From Chrysaora quinquecirrha (lineage: Eukaryota > Cnidaria > Scyphozoa > Semaeostomeae > Pelagiidae), in the NCBI GenBank assembly GCA_014526335.1, contig JACTAT010000013.1, forward strand, positions 1,151,987 to 1,215,986: a stretch of 64,000 nt of DNA, given 5' to 3'. Of the stretch, positions 1 through 10,713 are shown piece by piece (within the stretch, counting starts at the first letter, position 1; each line of letters starts with the position of its first letter). The position numbers and the translations under genes are program-made. The notes beneath the pieces were generated by a model. The model made no database searches. It saw nothing but the letters and a program-made list of their open reading frames with translations, and was not told where the DNA came from.

Positions 1-2488
1 GCAAATATTTGGATATTGAACACAAACACCCAAGATAGGATTGATATTTGAATGCCTCAAGTCTCTAACCTTTGGAAGAAAATCAACAACAATCAATAAC
101 TAAAAAGGAGAATCATAAACATGATTAATAATCGTAGCAGTATCGTTGATTACTATAAATCGCAATCACTAATCAGGGAAGTTATGGTCATCAAAAATAA
201 AAACGAAAGAAAACAAAACATGTGGAAATCATTACAATCACTCTTATCGACGACATGATCATCACTATAAATCATAATCATAAGACAACTTGATACGGCA
301 ATGATAATTATATTCAAAATCAAATACAGGATCATTCTAATCAATAATGCGATCAAAACAACACAATCATTGTCATCAATAACAAAATCGTAAATCACTA
401 CAGTCATACCATTTTAAATTCTAGCAGCATTTCTCGACTCAGATGAACAGTTGTCTTATTGAGCTTTTTGATGACAACTTGGTGTCCCTAGAAATTTAAA
501 GAAAATCTTCTACAAGCATTGCCTGGCTGGCTTATTCCTTTACAGGCTGATATAAACGGTACGAATTTCATAAAGCCCATTTCACTAAGTAATCGTTAAA
601 AACATCTACTGCCACCTTGAAACTATAGCTTTAGGCGTGTTGTTTGGTAACCTTCTGTTTTTGGCAGACCTTACAAATTCTGAAAACGGTAGACATAGCA
701 GGAAAAAGTTTTCTGTACCAAAAAAACACGGCTGACGAAAACGGTAGGCTGACCAGAATAGACTTGAACTAACGATACTAAACCATTGATTTCAAAGCGA
801 GAAAGAGATTCCTTGCGATGTCTGCGAAACCTTCCAGCTGCAGGGACAGAAGGTTCTGGAGGCCTACCGAACCTGCCGCTTTCAGAAGACGGTACCAAAA
901 AAATACGTTTCGACGTGTACCAAAAAGAGAAGGCTTCTGCTGAAAACAGAATGTGACCAAAAAAATACGCCCCTTATTCAAACCAGGTTAAGTTTCCACC
1001 AATCATAACAATGCATTTGCTGGATCGACCAATCAAAATGCAATTCGCCAAACTGGTTTAAATAAACAGGTTTAACTTGAAGTGCGAGTGCTGAACGAGA
1101 CAATAACAGGTTTGAAAAATCACTGTAAATTTTTTACCTGGTATCTTGCCACGAACTGACTTTTTTCCATCATGCTTTCTGTTTCACTTGGCACTGAATA
1201 AGTTTCATTGTATTGCTAAAATAAAAAGGCAACAAACTCGTTATTTTGCCAATTAACCACAGACGAAGCAGCAATTTCAGGTACACGTTTCTTTAAAAAG
1301 AAAGTTGTTTATAAGAAAGAAGTGCTAAACTTTCTAAAAAGATTTAAGGAAGTTCAATACTGGATTCTTGAAACTTCACAAAGATCTGTTTCTCAAGTTC
1401 ACTCTTAATGTTCTGTATGTTATTTTCGCTGTTCTGTTCATTTGTTCATTTGTATTATTTTCTAGGAAAACGTGGTATTTGTGCAATGTATACAGTGCCC
1501 TAAACAACAACTGTGCATTTGCAAAAATACTGCATCCCAAATTATTTGCTAAGAAAGACATTCTTGGTACTGAAAACATGAAATATCTAAGAAAGTTTCA
1601 ATACTTGCCTAAAAAACTTTCTTATAAGATAAAAAACGTGTAACATGAAAGTGAAAAGAATCTATTATTGATTCGTGTGTACAATTCTTTAGGCAATAAA
1701 AATCTAATAAATAGAATCTATTCTAGATAACAAAGCAAGACATAATCTGAGGGGGGTGACAGGAGGGATCTTTGGTACTGGTACCAGTTTTGGTACCGGG
1801 TTCGACCCAAATCGCAGGTATTGGTACCACATATTCCCAATTTGGCACGAGGTAACCACTGTGATGAAATGTTAAATACATATTAATTGATAGAGGTACC
1901 AGGTACCACCCTTCTGGTACAATGGTACCAATTGTACCAATACCCTGTCACCTCTCTCAAATCTTGCGTTTGCGTTTGCGAAATATGCGTTTAGAGGGAA
2001 ATTCGTATACTTTACATCAAAGTTGGTGTTTTCAGGATAAAATCGCGTTACAAATTCAAAAAAGCCCTTTATTTTTTGTGTATGTGGTGTGGTGTGTTTA
2101 GAAGGCCTTCACATTAGAAATTTCAGACCGGTTTCAAACTCACGCAGGCTTGATGGTGATTTAAAAGTCTGTTACAGGGTTCACCTGTGCAAGGCGAATA
2201 GAAAGCCAAGACAACATTATATCAGATGGGTAGCTTCAGTATCTTTGTATCTCAATTCTCAGACCAATTTTAGATTTCAGGGCTTAAAGACAGCTTGAAA
2301 TAAGTGGCAATCTTCACTTCAGAGCCGAATAAAATGATTAAAACAGCAAAGAAAGGCTTCTGTGAGAATTCAACAAGTTCCTTAGGTCCGTTTGGACTAT
2401 TAATCTAAACTGTCTCAAGCTACAGGCCAGCATGAGTTTCATTTCGGTCGCATCTCATGTGAAGACCGTTTTAGAAATTCTGAATTAC
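1..2488. other. left edge, no supported gene
   Basis: I see no coding exon here that I can defend on either strand. If the receptor gene at 2678-7748 is a full receptor guanylate cyclase, its kinase-homology and cyclase exons should lie on the minus strand in or beyond this stretch. I looked for a glycine-rich YKG...VAxK kinase start and did not find one. The region holds AT-rich single-copy-looking DNA, three direct copies of an ACCAAAAAAAYACG motif near 717, 895 and 956, and a GGTACC cluster at 1770-1950. Confidence 0.6.
1770..1950. repeat. GGTACC-rich palindromic cluster
   Basis: The six-base palindrome GGTACC, or close variants of it, occurs at least six times in about 150 bp, including a doubled copy near 1895 and a GGTACCAATTGTACC imperfect palindrome near 1923. 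The spacing is irregular, so this is not a simple microsatellite. It looks like a decayed palindrome-rich repeat. I do not recognise a family. Confidence 0.55.
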
Positions 2489-2540
2489 TTGCCGTTTTGT
2501 CATCGAAATTTTCGAGTGTCCTACTTGATTTGTCAGGAAA
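2489..2540 (-). CDS. possible exon 7 of ANF-type receptor
   Basis: Read on the minus strand, a good acceptor (tttggtttcag) precedes an open stretch encoding FPDKSSRTLENFDDKTA, followed by a GTAATT donor. The start phase (0) matches the end phase of exon 6 at 2678. The length (52 nt) and the charged, serine-rich composition suit the variable linker between the juxtamembrane segment and the kinase-homology domain of receptor guanylate cyclases. There is no conserved motif to confirm it, so it remains a candidate. Confidence 0.4.
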
Positions 2541-2677
2541 CTGAAACCAATAAATTTGGATGAAAAATTAAATGAGGATTACATTTCTAGCCCCTTTCTT
2601 GAGAAAACTCTACCAGAGCTTCGTATAAGATAAAAAAATTAGCTAAAAAGTAGCAATGGTAATAAAGCATTTAATAC

Positions 2678-2789
2678 CCTTGATGCAAACATCGATCCTG
2701 TTTTTCCATGGTAAACAGAATTATTGATGACTTCATCATAATTCACAAAAAATCCGTCACACAGCAAGTCCCTTTCAAATTTCTTTTTT
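2678..2789 (-). CDS. receptor exon 6, juxtamembrane segment
   Basis: A strong polypyrimidine acceptor (ttcattttttag) precedes codons reading KKKFERDLLCDGFFVNYDEV and on to ...GSMFASR. The first base completes the lysine codon split from exon 5. The donor is GTATTA, weaker than the others. The K-rich start followed by FERDL and an aromatic patch aligns with the cytoplasmic stretch between membrane and kinase-homology domain in receptor guanylate cyclases. Confidence 0.75.
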
Positions 2790-5700
2790 CTAAAAAATGA
2801 AATAGAAAATTCGTAACATACTCGTAAGTTTCTCTTCAAAAACGTCGAATCTTTTAAGCTAGGCGGAGGTACAACACGGAAAAGTTATAAAAGAAATATA
2901 AGCCCAGGCAAAGGTCGACGATACTGCATTCATAAAAATTATGACGTAGTAAGAATTTTAGTAATTGTAATTGAATTATAATTGTAATTGAATTGTAATT
3001 CTAATTGTAATTGAATTATAATTGTATTTGTAATTGTAATTTTAATTGAATTGTAATTGTAATTGTAATTGAATTGTAATTGAATTGTACAGTTGAATTG
3101 TAATTGTAATTTTAATTGAATTGTAATTGTAATTGAATTCTAACTGAATTGTAATTGTAATTGTAATTGAATTGTAATTGAATTGTACAGTTGAATTGTA
3201 ATTGTAATTGTAATTGAATTGTAATTGAATTGTACAGTTGAATTGTAATTGTAATTTTAATTGAATTGTAATTGTAATTGAATTCTAACTGAATTGTAAT
3301 TGTAATTGTAATTGAAGAATAATTGTAGAATTGTAAGAATAGTCTTTGAGTTGTACAAAATTTCAAGATTACAATTAATTAAGGATACTTCTTTCAACAT
3401 AAAAAGCTTTTCACGTCTGACATTTCTCAGTGTACTACTGTACTGAACATCGTTTGCAGGGGGAGGGGTTTGAGCTGCTATAAATAGTAGGAATGATAGT
3501 GTAAATGTTCCAAGACGTTTGGCACACATTGTAGATAAAGAAAGACAACCAACAAAACTCAGTTAAACTCTCTCAATTTACTTACTTGTAATAAATAAAG
3601 AATAGAAATCCACCAAGAAGAAGTAGAACACCCAGTAATCCACCAGCCAAAATATAATCAGTCTTTTTTTCTTCAACAAAAGAAAAAAATTCATTGATTT
3701 AATTGATTAAGCAAGATATTACGACACAAAACGATGCAAGTATAAAAAAAAACAACAAAGTAACAATAATTAGAACATTGCACATTGCAAATTTACAGAA
3801 CTCAATACCAAAAATTATAGCAAGCAACACATCACAATATGATAAAATCTAATAGAAAAGCAACATAACAATAAAAACAATATAATCTAATACAATACAA
3901 TACGATACAGTACAACACATACAATAGAGTACAAAACGAAACAATACAATACAATACAGTACAAAAGAATGTAATAATATACAATACAATATAATACAAT
4001 ATAATGCGAAATAATACAATAAAATAATACAATACAATAGAATGCACAATATGGTACAATAATCTTTGATACGATACAACACAATAGAATGCAACAAAAT
4101 AGAATGCAAAACAATACAATACAATACAACGCAATACAATGGAATACAACACAATAGAATTCTATACAATTCAATACATTACAAAACAATGCAATAACAA
4201 CACAACTGAACAAAAAACAATAGAATGCAACAAAATAGAAAGGAATACAATACAAGACAACGCAATAGAATAAAATAAAAAATAGAATGAAAAAAGTGCA
4301 ATAGAATACAATACAATGGAAAACAGGAGAATACAATACAATACAATCGAGAAAAGTAATGACAAGTAGCAATTATCTCACCTACACACAATTCACCCTT
4401 GAAACCACATTTGGGTTGGTCTTTAGGGGGTACAGTCACCCCACCTGGCCATTTCACATTCAATATTTTACCATTTAATGTTGATTCACCAAACGTATGC
4501 AACAGTACTCCTTCGCCATTTTGAAAGTTCCGCAGCTGGAGAACCGGAACGCGGTCGCCATTTTCATCCAGCTTTACATCTCCGGAATACCCTGTGAAAG
4601 TAAGTACGTTCTAGACTTATTACATTTGTCGTACTATTCGCAAACAACAGCCAACAATTACCTGTACAACCACAACAACAGGTTGCTGCTAGCTTCATGG
4701 TACTGAGGAAACAGCTGTAAGGAAAAAGCTCTATGTTGTTGTAGTCGTTAGATGCTGTTTCCGAAAGAGTGGGAGGAAATCAATAAGTGTTTTGCTCCTT
4801 AAGTGTTTTGGAAATTGTCAACCTCGAGTTACTCGGAGTTACTTATAAAGGCATTACTTATACAAAGCGTGTAGTAGCAAGTGCCTAAGACAGACCTCGA
4901 AAGTTTAGCTATAGATTTCTACAAATGGTTTTAAGATAAAATAATTATCTTACCATCATAACTACTGTTATAAATATTTTTCATGAGTTGTGCAGTGACT
5001 GTTGGGTCACCCCCTTGTTGCAAAGTCTTGTTGTAGGCCAATGCAAATATATAAATAGTGTCATGCAAATAAGCTGAAGAAACTTCGACCTGGAAAATCA
5101 AAGAAAAGAAAAATTCAGTACCTGGTATATGCTAAAGTGGTATGTGGAATGCCAATTGTGGCAAAATCTATCCCTGTATTTGCCATTCATGAAAAAAATA
5201 AAAAATATCTTTGCTACTGAAGAAGGCTCAACAAAACCGAAATACAGATTCCAACCGAGAACCTTGAGCCGCAAGATGAAGAATTGTTCGAAGATTTCAA
5301 TGGGCTCTTTAGCTCCGTGGAGTTATCTAATATATGCAAATTATCTTAATTGGAATTAATTATGCTAATTTATGTAGAGAATGATTGATCACGCAAATAT
5401 ATGACAAGAACTCACGTCTTCACTGGCACTCGTGTTTTAGTATTAGTAGAATGGTTAATTAATGCAGATTATCTTAATTGGAACCAATTATGCAAATTAA
5501 TGTAGGGTATGATAAATTATGCAAATATATGACAAGAACTTACGTCTTCACTGGCACTCATATTATAGTAAATTTATTAAAATATGCAAATTATTTTAAT
5601 TTGAAAAAATTATGCTAATTTATGTTGAGTATGATAAATTATGCAAATATATGACAAGAACTTACATCTTAACTGGCACTCATATTATAGTAAATTTATT

Positions 5701-7748
5701 AAAATAGGCAAATTATTTTAATTTGAAAAAATTATGCTAATTTATGTTGAGTATGATAAATTATGCATATATATGACAAGAACTAACGTCTTCACTGGCA
5801 CTTATGTTATAGTAAATTTATTAAAATATGCAAATTATTTTCATTTGAATTAATTATGCTAATTTATGTAGAGTATGATAAATTGTGTGAATATATGACA
5901 AGAACTTACATATTCACTGGCACTCATGTTTTAGTATTAGTACAATGGTCAATTTATGCAGATTATCTTAATTGGAATCAATTATTCTAATTTATGTAGA
6001 GTATGATAAATAATGCAAATATATGACAAGAGCTCACGTCTTCACCAGCACTCATGTTATAGTAAATTTATGAAAATATGCAAATTATTTTAATTTGAAT
6101 TAATTATGCTAATTTATATAGAGTATCATAAATTATGCAAATATATGAAAAAAACTTACGTCTTCACTGGCACTCATGTTATAGTAAAATGGCGCTTCAG
6201 CCATTCTGCGGCGAACTTCCTGACTGAAATTAGCATAAATAGATTCTTTGGGTTTTTCTGCACTAAGATCGAAGAATGAATCATAAACGGATATTTTATT
6301 TCCTTCCATCCATGCTTCTTTTTCCCATGCTTTATCGATTGTAAAATCAACAGTTATGAAAACGTTTGTTCCATCGAAGAAATTGTAATCTTTGGCTGTT
6401 AGTAGTATCTTTCTTACTTTACTGTAATACCCAAGAAACATAAAGACTGCAAAAGAACATAACATTTTATGATTGAGATCCTTAAGAAACAATAAAAGCA
6501 AATTTCGGGTGTATTTTTTTATCATCTGTTTCAGAAGACATTTTATGATTGAGATCCTTAAGAAACGATACAAGCAAATTTCAGGTGTATGTTTTTATCA
6601 TCTGTTTCAGAAGACGCATAATTTCTTGAAAAAATGAGACTAAAAGTTTAATGTAGGTTCATTAGTATTCATCAGTATTCCTATCAAAAATAGACAATGA
6701 AAAGACAAACAAGGGTCGTTTATGGGGTTTACATATTCCCCTGTTCCCTTGAGAAAATTCCTTTGTTCCCAGGAGTTTGTAGAATTATTTTAAGACTGAT
6801 AGTCGAGCGGATTGACAGGAAGGATTTTACCTGATCCCTGTTTCTCGATGTTCCCTCGTTCTCTATTAATTTTGGCCATGTTCCCTTGTTCCCAGAATAC
6901 ATTTCGCATGCTCCCATGTTCCCTGGAACCCCAAAACGACCCCCAAAAATAAAGATGAAAGAAGGGAACAAGTTTATAAGGTTTAAAATTATAGAAGAAA
7001 CGAGTAAAAATAGCAACGAAGGGCACAAAATGATAAACATACTTCGTGAATTGACTCTAGCACTTTCCAAAATACTTTTCCTATACGATTTGCCATCAGC
7101 AGTATCTGCATTGACCTTCTCAGGAATAAACGTAACACGATGCAACGTTAAGCCGTATTGTGCAACATTCTTTTGAAAATATTCACCAACTGTTTGCCAA
7201 ACTTCGTCGATTTCAACGATGATTGTAAAAATCTTCCAGTTGTAAAGTTTCATAAGTTGAGCTGCATTATTCAGTAAGATTTTTTCATTCGTCCTTGCAT
7301 AGGTAAAAGTCCTTGCTACCGTTGGATAGATTTCCTTGTTTGATAACTCCTTTTTCGAGCAACTATACGTCAGCAATGGTAAATTGTAATACGCTGCAAT
7401 GTGTCCACTTGTGATACAGCCTTTGCTACAATACGGTCCAATTATCGCTGAAACATTCCGCTTCAAAAATTCCACCGTTCCGCCGGCAGAAACGTTAGAT
7501 TTGCAACCGCAATCACGCCATTCAAATTTTAGTTGGTAACCGGGCAGGATATTTGGATCGGCGTTGATCGCGTCAATGGCTATCGGCGCGGCAGACGCGA
7601 GGCGGTTTCCTACCGGCCAACCGGTCATTGGCACGAACACTCCGACGGTTATATTCTTTAGCGAGTGGCATCTTTCTGCTGATAATAGAAGTAGCATTAG
7701 ATAAAGCAACCTTCTACATGAAGACATCGCAGGAAGGTGTGAAGTCAT
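2678..7748 (-). CDS. ANF-type receptor, receptor guanylate cyclase-like (5' half)
   Basis: Six phase-consistent exons read downward on the minus strand: 7748-7043, 6446-6160, 5089-4954, 4591-4382, 3670-3586 and 2789-2678. They total 1536 nt, 512 residues. All introns are GT-AG. The product starts with a hydrophobic signal peptide (residues about 12-29), followed by an ANF-receptor periplasmic-binding-like ligand domain (about 30-445) ending in a CGF...C motif before a single transmembrane helix (about 453-472). The cytoplasmic stretch KKKKFERDLLCDGFF matches the basic juxtamembrane segment of natriuretic-peptide-type receptor guanylate cyclases. Family knowledge says such receptors bind an extracellular ligand and make cGMP at the plasma membrane. 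I infer that activity, because no kinase-homology or cyclase exon was found in the window; a cyclase-less clearance-type receptor is the alternative. The ATG at 7748 is chosen because it is the first in frame and gives a clean signal peptide; a second in-frame Met lies seven codons on. Confidence 0.85.
2955..3335. repeat. ATTGTA/ATTGAATTGTA minisatellite
   Basis: About 380 bp of interrupted TTGTAA hexamers mixed with TTGAATTGTA units. A block of about 120 bp, including the signature TGTACAGTTGAATTG, recurs, so the array has a higher-order period. It lies inside the intron between exons 5 and 6 of the ANF-type receptor. Long asparagine/tyrosine/isoleucine reading frames over it are artefacts of the repeat. 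Confidence 0.9.
3586..3670 (-). CDS. receptor exon 5, transmembrane helix
   Basis: An 85-nt exon with acceptor ttgttgaag and donor GTAAGTAA. It encodes two lysines, TDY, then an unbroken hydrophobic run of about 20 residues (ILAGGLLGVLLLLGGFLFFI) ending in YYK. This is a textbook single-pass helix followed by the positive-inside lysines that continue into exon 6. Both phases match the neighbouring exons. Confidence 0.88.
3830..4365. repeat. ACAAT pentanucleotide satellite
   Basis: More than 500 bp of interrupted (ACAAT)n in the intron between receptor exons 4 and 5. It degenerates outward into AGAATGCAAC and AATAATAC variants. The YCIVLYCI-type reading frames on the minus strand are translations of the pentamer and not genes. 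Confidence 0.93.
4382..4591 (-). CDS. receptor exon 4, membrane-proximal ligand domain
   Basis: The acceptor ctttcacag and donor GTGAGA bound 210 nt. The protein begins GYSGDVKLDENGDRVPV, the usual last strand set of ANF-receptor domains (…G..G.v.fD.nGdR…). It runs through a WPGG turn to KCGFKGELC, the cysteine pair that sits just outside the membrane in natriuretic-peptide-type receptors. Exon 3 ends in phase 1 and this exon supplies the two completing bases. Confidence 0.87.
4954..5089 (-). CDS. receptor exon 3, ligand domain
   Basis: The acceptor tgattttccag and donor GTAAGA bound 136 nt. The sequence VEVSSAYLHDTIYIFALAYN followed by a GGDPTVT turn and MKNIYNSSYDG matches the conserved 'a.yLyDAvylyA.Al...gGdp..' helix block of the ANF-receptor family. 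The phase fits exons 2 and 4. Confidence 0.88.
5330..6160. repeat. 122/128-bp tandem array carrying exon 2's splice donor
   Basis: Seven units share the same motif, ACTTACGTCTTCACTGGCAC, at donor positions 5415, 5543, 5665, 5787, 5909, 6037 and 6159. The spacings are 128, 122, 122, 122, 128 and 122 bp. The last unit contains the real 3' end of receptor exon 2 and its GTAAGT donor; the other six are intronic. Between the motifs each unit carries an AT-rich body with ATGCAAATTAT and TTATGCTAATTTATG. Units 1 and 5 share a variant (TTTTAGTATTAGTA), so the array also has a higher-order pattern. Confidence 0.92.
6160..6446 (-). CDS. receptor exon 2, ligand domain
   Basis: The acceptor cttttgcag and donor GTAAGT bound 287 nt. 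Completing the split isoleucine gives NSRIFMFLGYYSKVRKILL, the conserved 'r.iimc....vr.ill.A' strand of ANF-receptor domains. It continues through a W..G lobe region and closes with YYNMSASED. The last 25-30 nt of the exon and its donor are copied in the tandem array at 5330-6160. Confidence 0.88.
6464..6617. repeat. 77-bp tandem duplication in receptor intron 1
   Basis: Two adjacent copies of about 77 bp start CATTTTATGATTGAGATCC and end CATCTGTTTCAGAAGA. They differ by a few substitutions and lie immediately upstream (in transcript sense) of the exon 2 acceptor. Confidence 0.85.
6725..6960. repeat. TGTTCCC-type degenerate repeat
   Basis: The motif TGTTCCC(TTG) recurs about ten times in 230 bp within receptor intron 1, in spaced rather than tandem fashion. 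It reads GGGAACA on the transcript strand. It looks like a decayed repeat element rather than coding sequence. The reading frame of exon 1 runs into it only because the intron is open there. Confidence 0.6.
7043..7748 (-). CDS. receptor exon 1: signal peptide and N-terminal lobe
   Basis: 706 nt from the ATG at 7748 to a GTATGT donor. After an LLYLMLLLLSAERCHS leader the protein reads NITVGVFVPMTGWPVGNR, a typical ANF-receptor start. It continues through INADPNILPGYQLKF, a CGC motif, IIGPYCSKGC, PLLTYSCSKKELSN and PTVARTF to the lobe hinge. Glycosylation-type N-x-T/S sites are visible at NIT and NVS. The 200 bp upstream of the ATG have no obvious TATA box and no open frame. Confidence 0.88.
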
Positions 7749-7948
7749 TCTTGGGTTTGACTTGAACCAAATAACTACGGCTTATGTCAGCATGGGGAAA
7801 CAGCGACAACAGTACTTGAATTTTTCTGCTACAAAGTTGCTTGTTGGTTGCTGCAAGAAGTAATGTCTTTTATACACGACTCAGTCCATTGATTGTTTTT
7901 TGTTCTGAAAATTAATTAGATATACCAGTAACTATATGCTAGCATGGA

Positions 7949-8081
7949 AAAATGATTAAAATTAAAGTTATAATCACAATCACCATAATGATAATCAAAA
8001 TAAAAATGACAATGGCAGTCAGTGGAATCCAGGACAACATCATCATCATCATCATAATCATCATCATCATGAAATCATCAT

Positions 8082-8115
<34 letters not shown>

Positions 8116-8250
8116 CCACCATTATCATCTTCATCATCATCATCATCATTATCATCATCATCATCATCAAAATCATAATCATCATCATAATCATCATCAT
8201 AATCATCACCATCATCATCAAAATCACAATCAACATCATAACCATTCGTG
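7949..8250. repeat. (CAT)n microsatellite, copy 1
   Basis: Nearly pure CAT/ATC repeats with a few CAC and CAA interruptions. They are bracketed by the unique-looking flanks AAAATGACAATGGCAGTCAG on the left and AATCACAATCAACATCATAA on the right. The same two flanks bracket the array at 9285-9740, so the two arrays are a duplicated unit. Poly-His and poly-Asp frames here are artefacts. Confidence 0.92.
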
Positions 8251-9284
8251 TACACCACATCAGTACACCAGCTGGAAGTACAGTACATTAAGTGAGTGAA
8301 TGCCGTTTGAAAATTTCCTCCTCCAAAGCAAATTTTGCATACACCACTAGTCACACTGGCAGGGGTGGTCTGGCACCACAATTGAAGGGTGGCTACCAAA
8401 TCAAAAGGGTTCAGGTGTGGCAGACAAAGTTTCTGAACCACACCCGCTAATAAAGAATTCATCTTAAATACGCTCAGTCAATATTAGTCATTAATTGATA
8501 GATGTGCTGAGGGAACTATGCTTGCACTTCAATTTGAGAAACATACTTGTGCACTTTTTCGCTTTTTCGAGTTTAGACGTCTGCAAACTTCAAGTTGATG
8601 AAGACTTGAAACTGCCGCCCACCATGGTTGGGCGGCAAAACGAAAACTTTTTATTAACGATTGCTAGACCCTCTAAAACGGCTATTTTAGCAATTTGAGC
8701 ACCTCATCTTTGGAATGAAAGAAATAGTAAACCCACGAAAAAGAGAAGGAAAAACCTTGCCTGGCCATCTACAACTGGTCATCTACACTTCTCCCTACCC
8801 TTAATACATAAACAGGGCAGAAATAAAGGACACAGGGCAATAGCAAGAGCTCAGAGCCTGAGACATAGGTCCCTATAAAAGACGCCTTCTCTTGTATTTG
8901 TCTCAGTCTTGACATTACATTCACTGTCACTCTCGGATTTCATATTCTTGCTTATGCTTCTCAAATCTTGAATTGAAGTGAAGCGCGCGAACTAGCAAAG
9001 GGATAGATGAATATGGAATGAGTGGACTGGGAAACAGACAGAATATTCTTCTTAAACTTAGGACTGAGTTTTCAGGAACCTTTTTAGAATAAGTTCTGTC
9101 TTGAATCCATTTTTACGTACACCAAACGCCAGCAAATAAGCGAATAGTTTTTTTTACACCATTCTAAGCAGATTTATAATAATTTTACACCAGTGTACAC
9201 CAATTTCTAATTTCTGTACACCACATATATGTGGTGTAACGTACACCAATTCCACTATGGCACAATCATAACTGAATTAATGAT
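8251..9284. other. intergenic, repeat-flanked
   Basis: No supported gene. A TACACCA/TACACCAC motif recurs at 8258-8280, 8340 and again at 9157-9250, where a CACATATATGTG palindrome sits between copies. A short frame at 8495-8698 has no recognisable domain. Confidence 0.6.
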
Positions 9285-9428
9285 AATAAAAATAAAAATG
9301 ACAATGGCAGTCAGATCATTATCACTAATATGAAGACAATGATCACGATCACGATCATCGAGATCACCATAATCATTATCATGATCACGGACAACATCAT
9401 CATCATCATCAAAATTATTATTATCATG

Positions 9429-9462
<34 letters not shown>

Positions 9463-9742
9463 AATCATCCTCATCATCATCATCATCTTCGTCATCATCA
9501 TCATCACCACCTTGATGATCATGATCGTGATCATCATAATCATCATCATCACCATCACCATCGTCATCATCTCCATCATCATCATCATCATCACCATCGT
9601 CATCATCATCATCATCATCATCATCATCAGCATCATCATCTTCGTCTTCATCATCATCATCATCATCATCATCATGATCTTCATCATCATCATGATCATC
9701 ATCATCATCATCATAATCACAATCAACATCATAACCATAAAC
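9285..9742. repeat. (CAT)n microsatellite, copy 2
   Basis: About 450 bp of CAT/ATC repeat with GATCATGATCACGATCA interruptions. It carries the same left and right flanking sequences as the 7949-8250 array. The expansion length differs between the copies. Confidence 0.92.
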
Positions 9743-10713
9743 TTTAGCTACCCATTCATAACACTATAATGAAAACTTGAATTGAGAGCAAACCCAAGAA
9801 ATGAAAATATTGAATCAAAATATTGTTCGCAAAATCGAGCAATTGTTTCACACTGAATATAAACATGCACCTGTTAAAACCTTCCTATAATGGTGGATGA
9901 GCAGTGGAGCACAAAATTTGCAATACAAGACAGGTATTAAAAAGTTTAAGTACTGTAGTCTTTGTAACTATTAAGTGAATGAATGCACGTTATGCAATGC
10001 ATTCCTTACGATTCCTTACTACTGCATACTATATTGCAAACAACAAACACAATACTCATACTAAAATATATTCAAACTCAAACATAGTTACACTTCACGG
10101 TTCAATAAAAAAACAGTAATACAAGTACAATGATACAAACAAGGTAAAGTAGTCTTTGTAATGTAACTTTGAGGCAGAATAAATAAAAGCTATTATATAC
10201 CTTTTCGACCTTCTAAAAATTCCTTACTGTCAGTTGTCAACAAAACAAAAAACGTTTCAAAATAATATTCAAATATGCAGAAAAGGCTATAGAGGCTGAA
10301 TCGATACCACGTTTAAAACACAACAAACCCAGCCTTCGCAGCAAAAATGTATTCATGGCTACACTGCAACCGACTGCAACATTCAATTATAAAAACTACA
10401 GGCTCAAGTCAAGGGCGAAGTGCGACAGGTAAGACATTGTAAAGTACAACAATGATTAAATACTTTATTGTTATTAATGTTTTGTTTTGTTGTTAAGCGC
10501 CACAAACTAAGTAAACTTTGCTTCTTCTTTTAGAATAGTTTTAACTCATATGATTCACGAATCAAAATCATCATCATCATCATCAATGTAGAACAAATGC
10601 GCATAAAAAATACTGTAACCTCAATTTTCCCATGAGAAACGAAGGCTTTAGCGATACATCAGTGGTGTTGAGTTCTTCGATTTTCTGAGTGAGATGCGTT
10701 CTACATCAACCAA
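9743..10713. other. intergenic, nothing recognised
   Basis: AT-rich DNA without a supportable exon. It contains a short (ATC)n run near 10567 and several short near-repeats of the type CAATAC and ACAAGTAC. No tRNA-like or coding signature was seen. Confidence 0.55.

Noticed and set aside
1368..1643. 91-codon plus-strand frame with a hydrophobic segment
   Set aside because: It begins at TTG rather than ATG, has AT-driven composition, and no family similarity or conserved neighbours.
3832..4502. Long overlapping minus-strand frames rich in Tyr, Ile, Val, Leu and Cys
   Set aside because: They are translations of the ACAAT pentamer array; only the last part (4382-4502) is real, as receptor exon 4.
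7952..8462. Poly-histidine and poly-aspartate frames
   Set aside because: These are readings of the CAT microsatellite in different frames. No start context, domain or splice structure.
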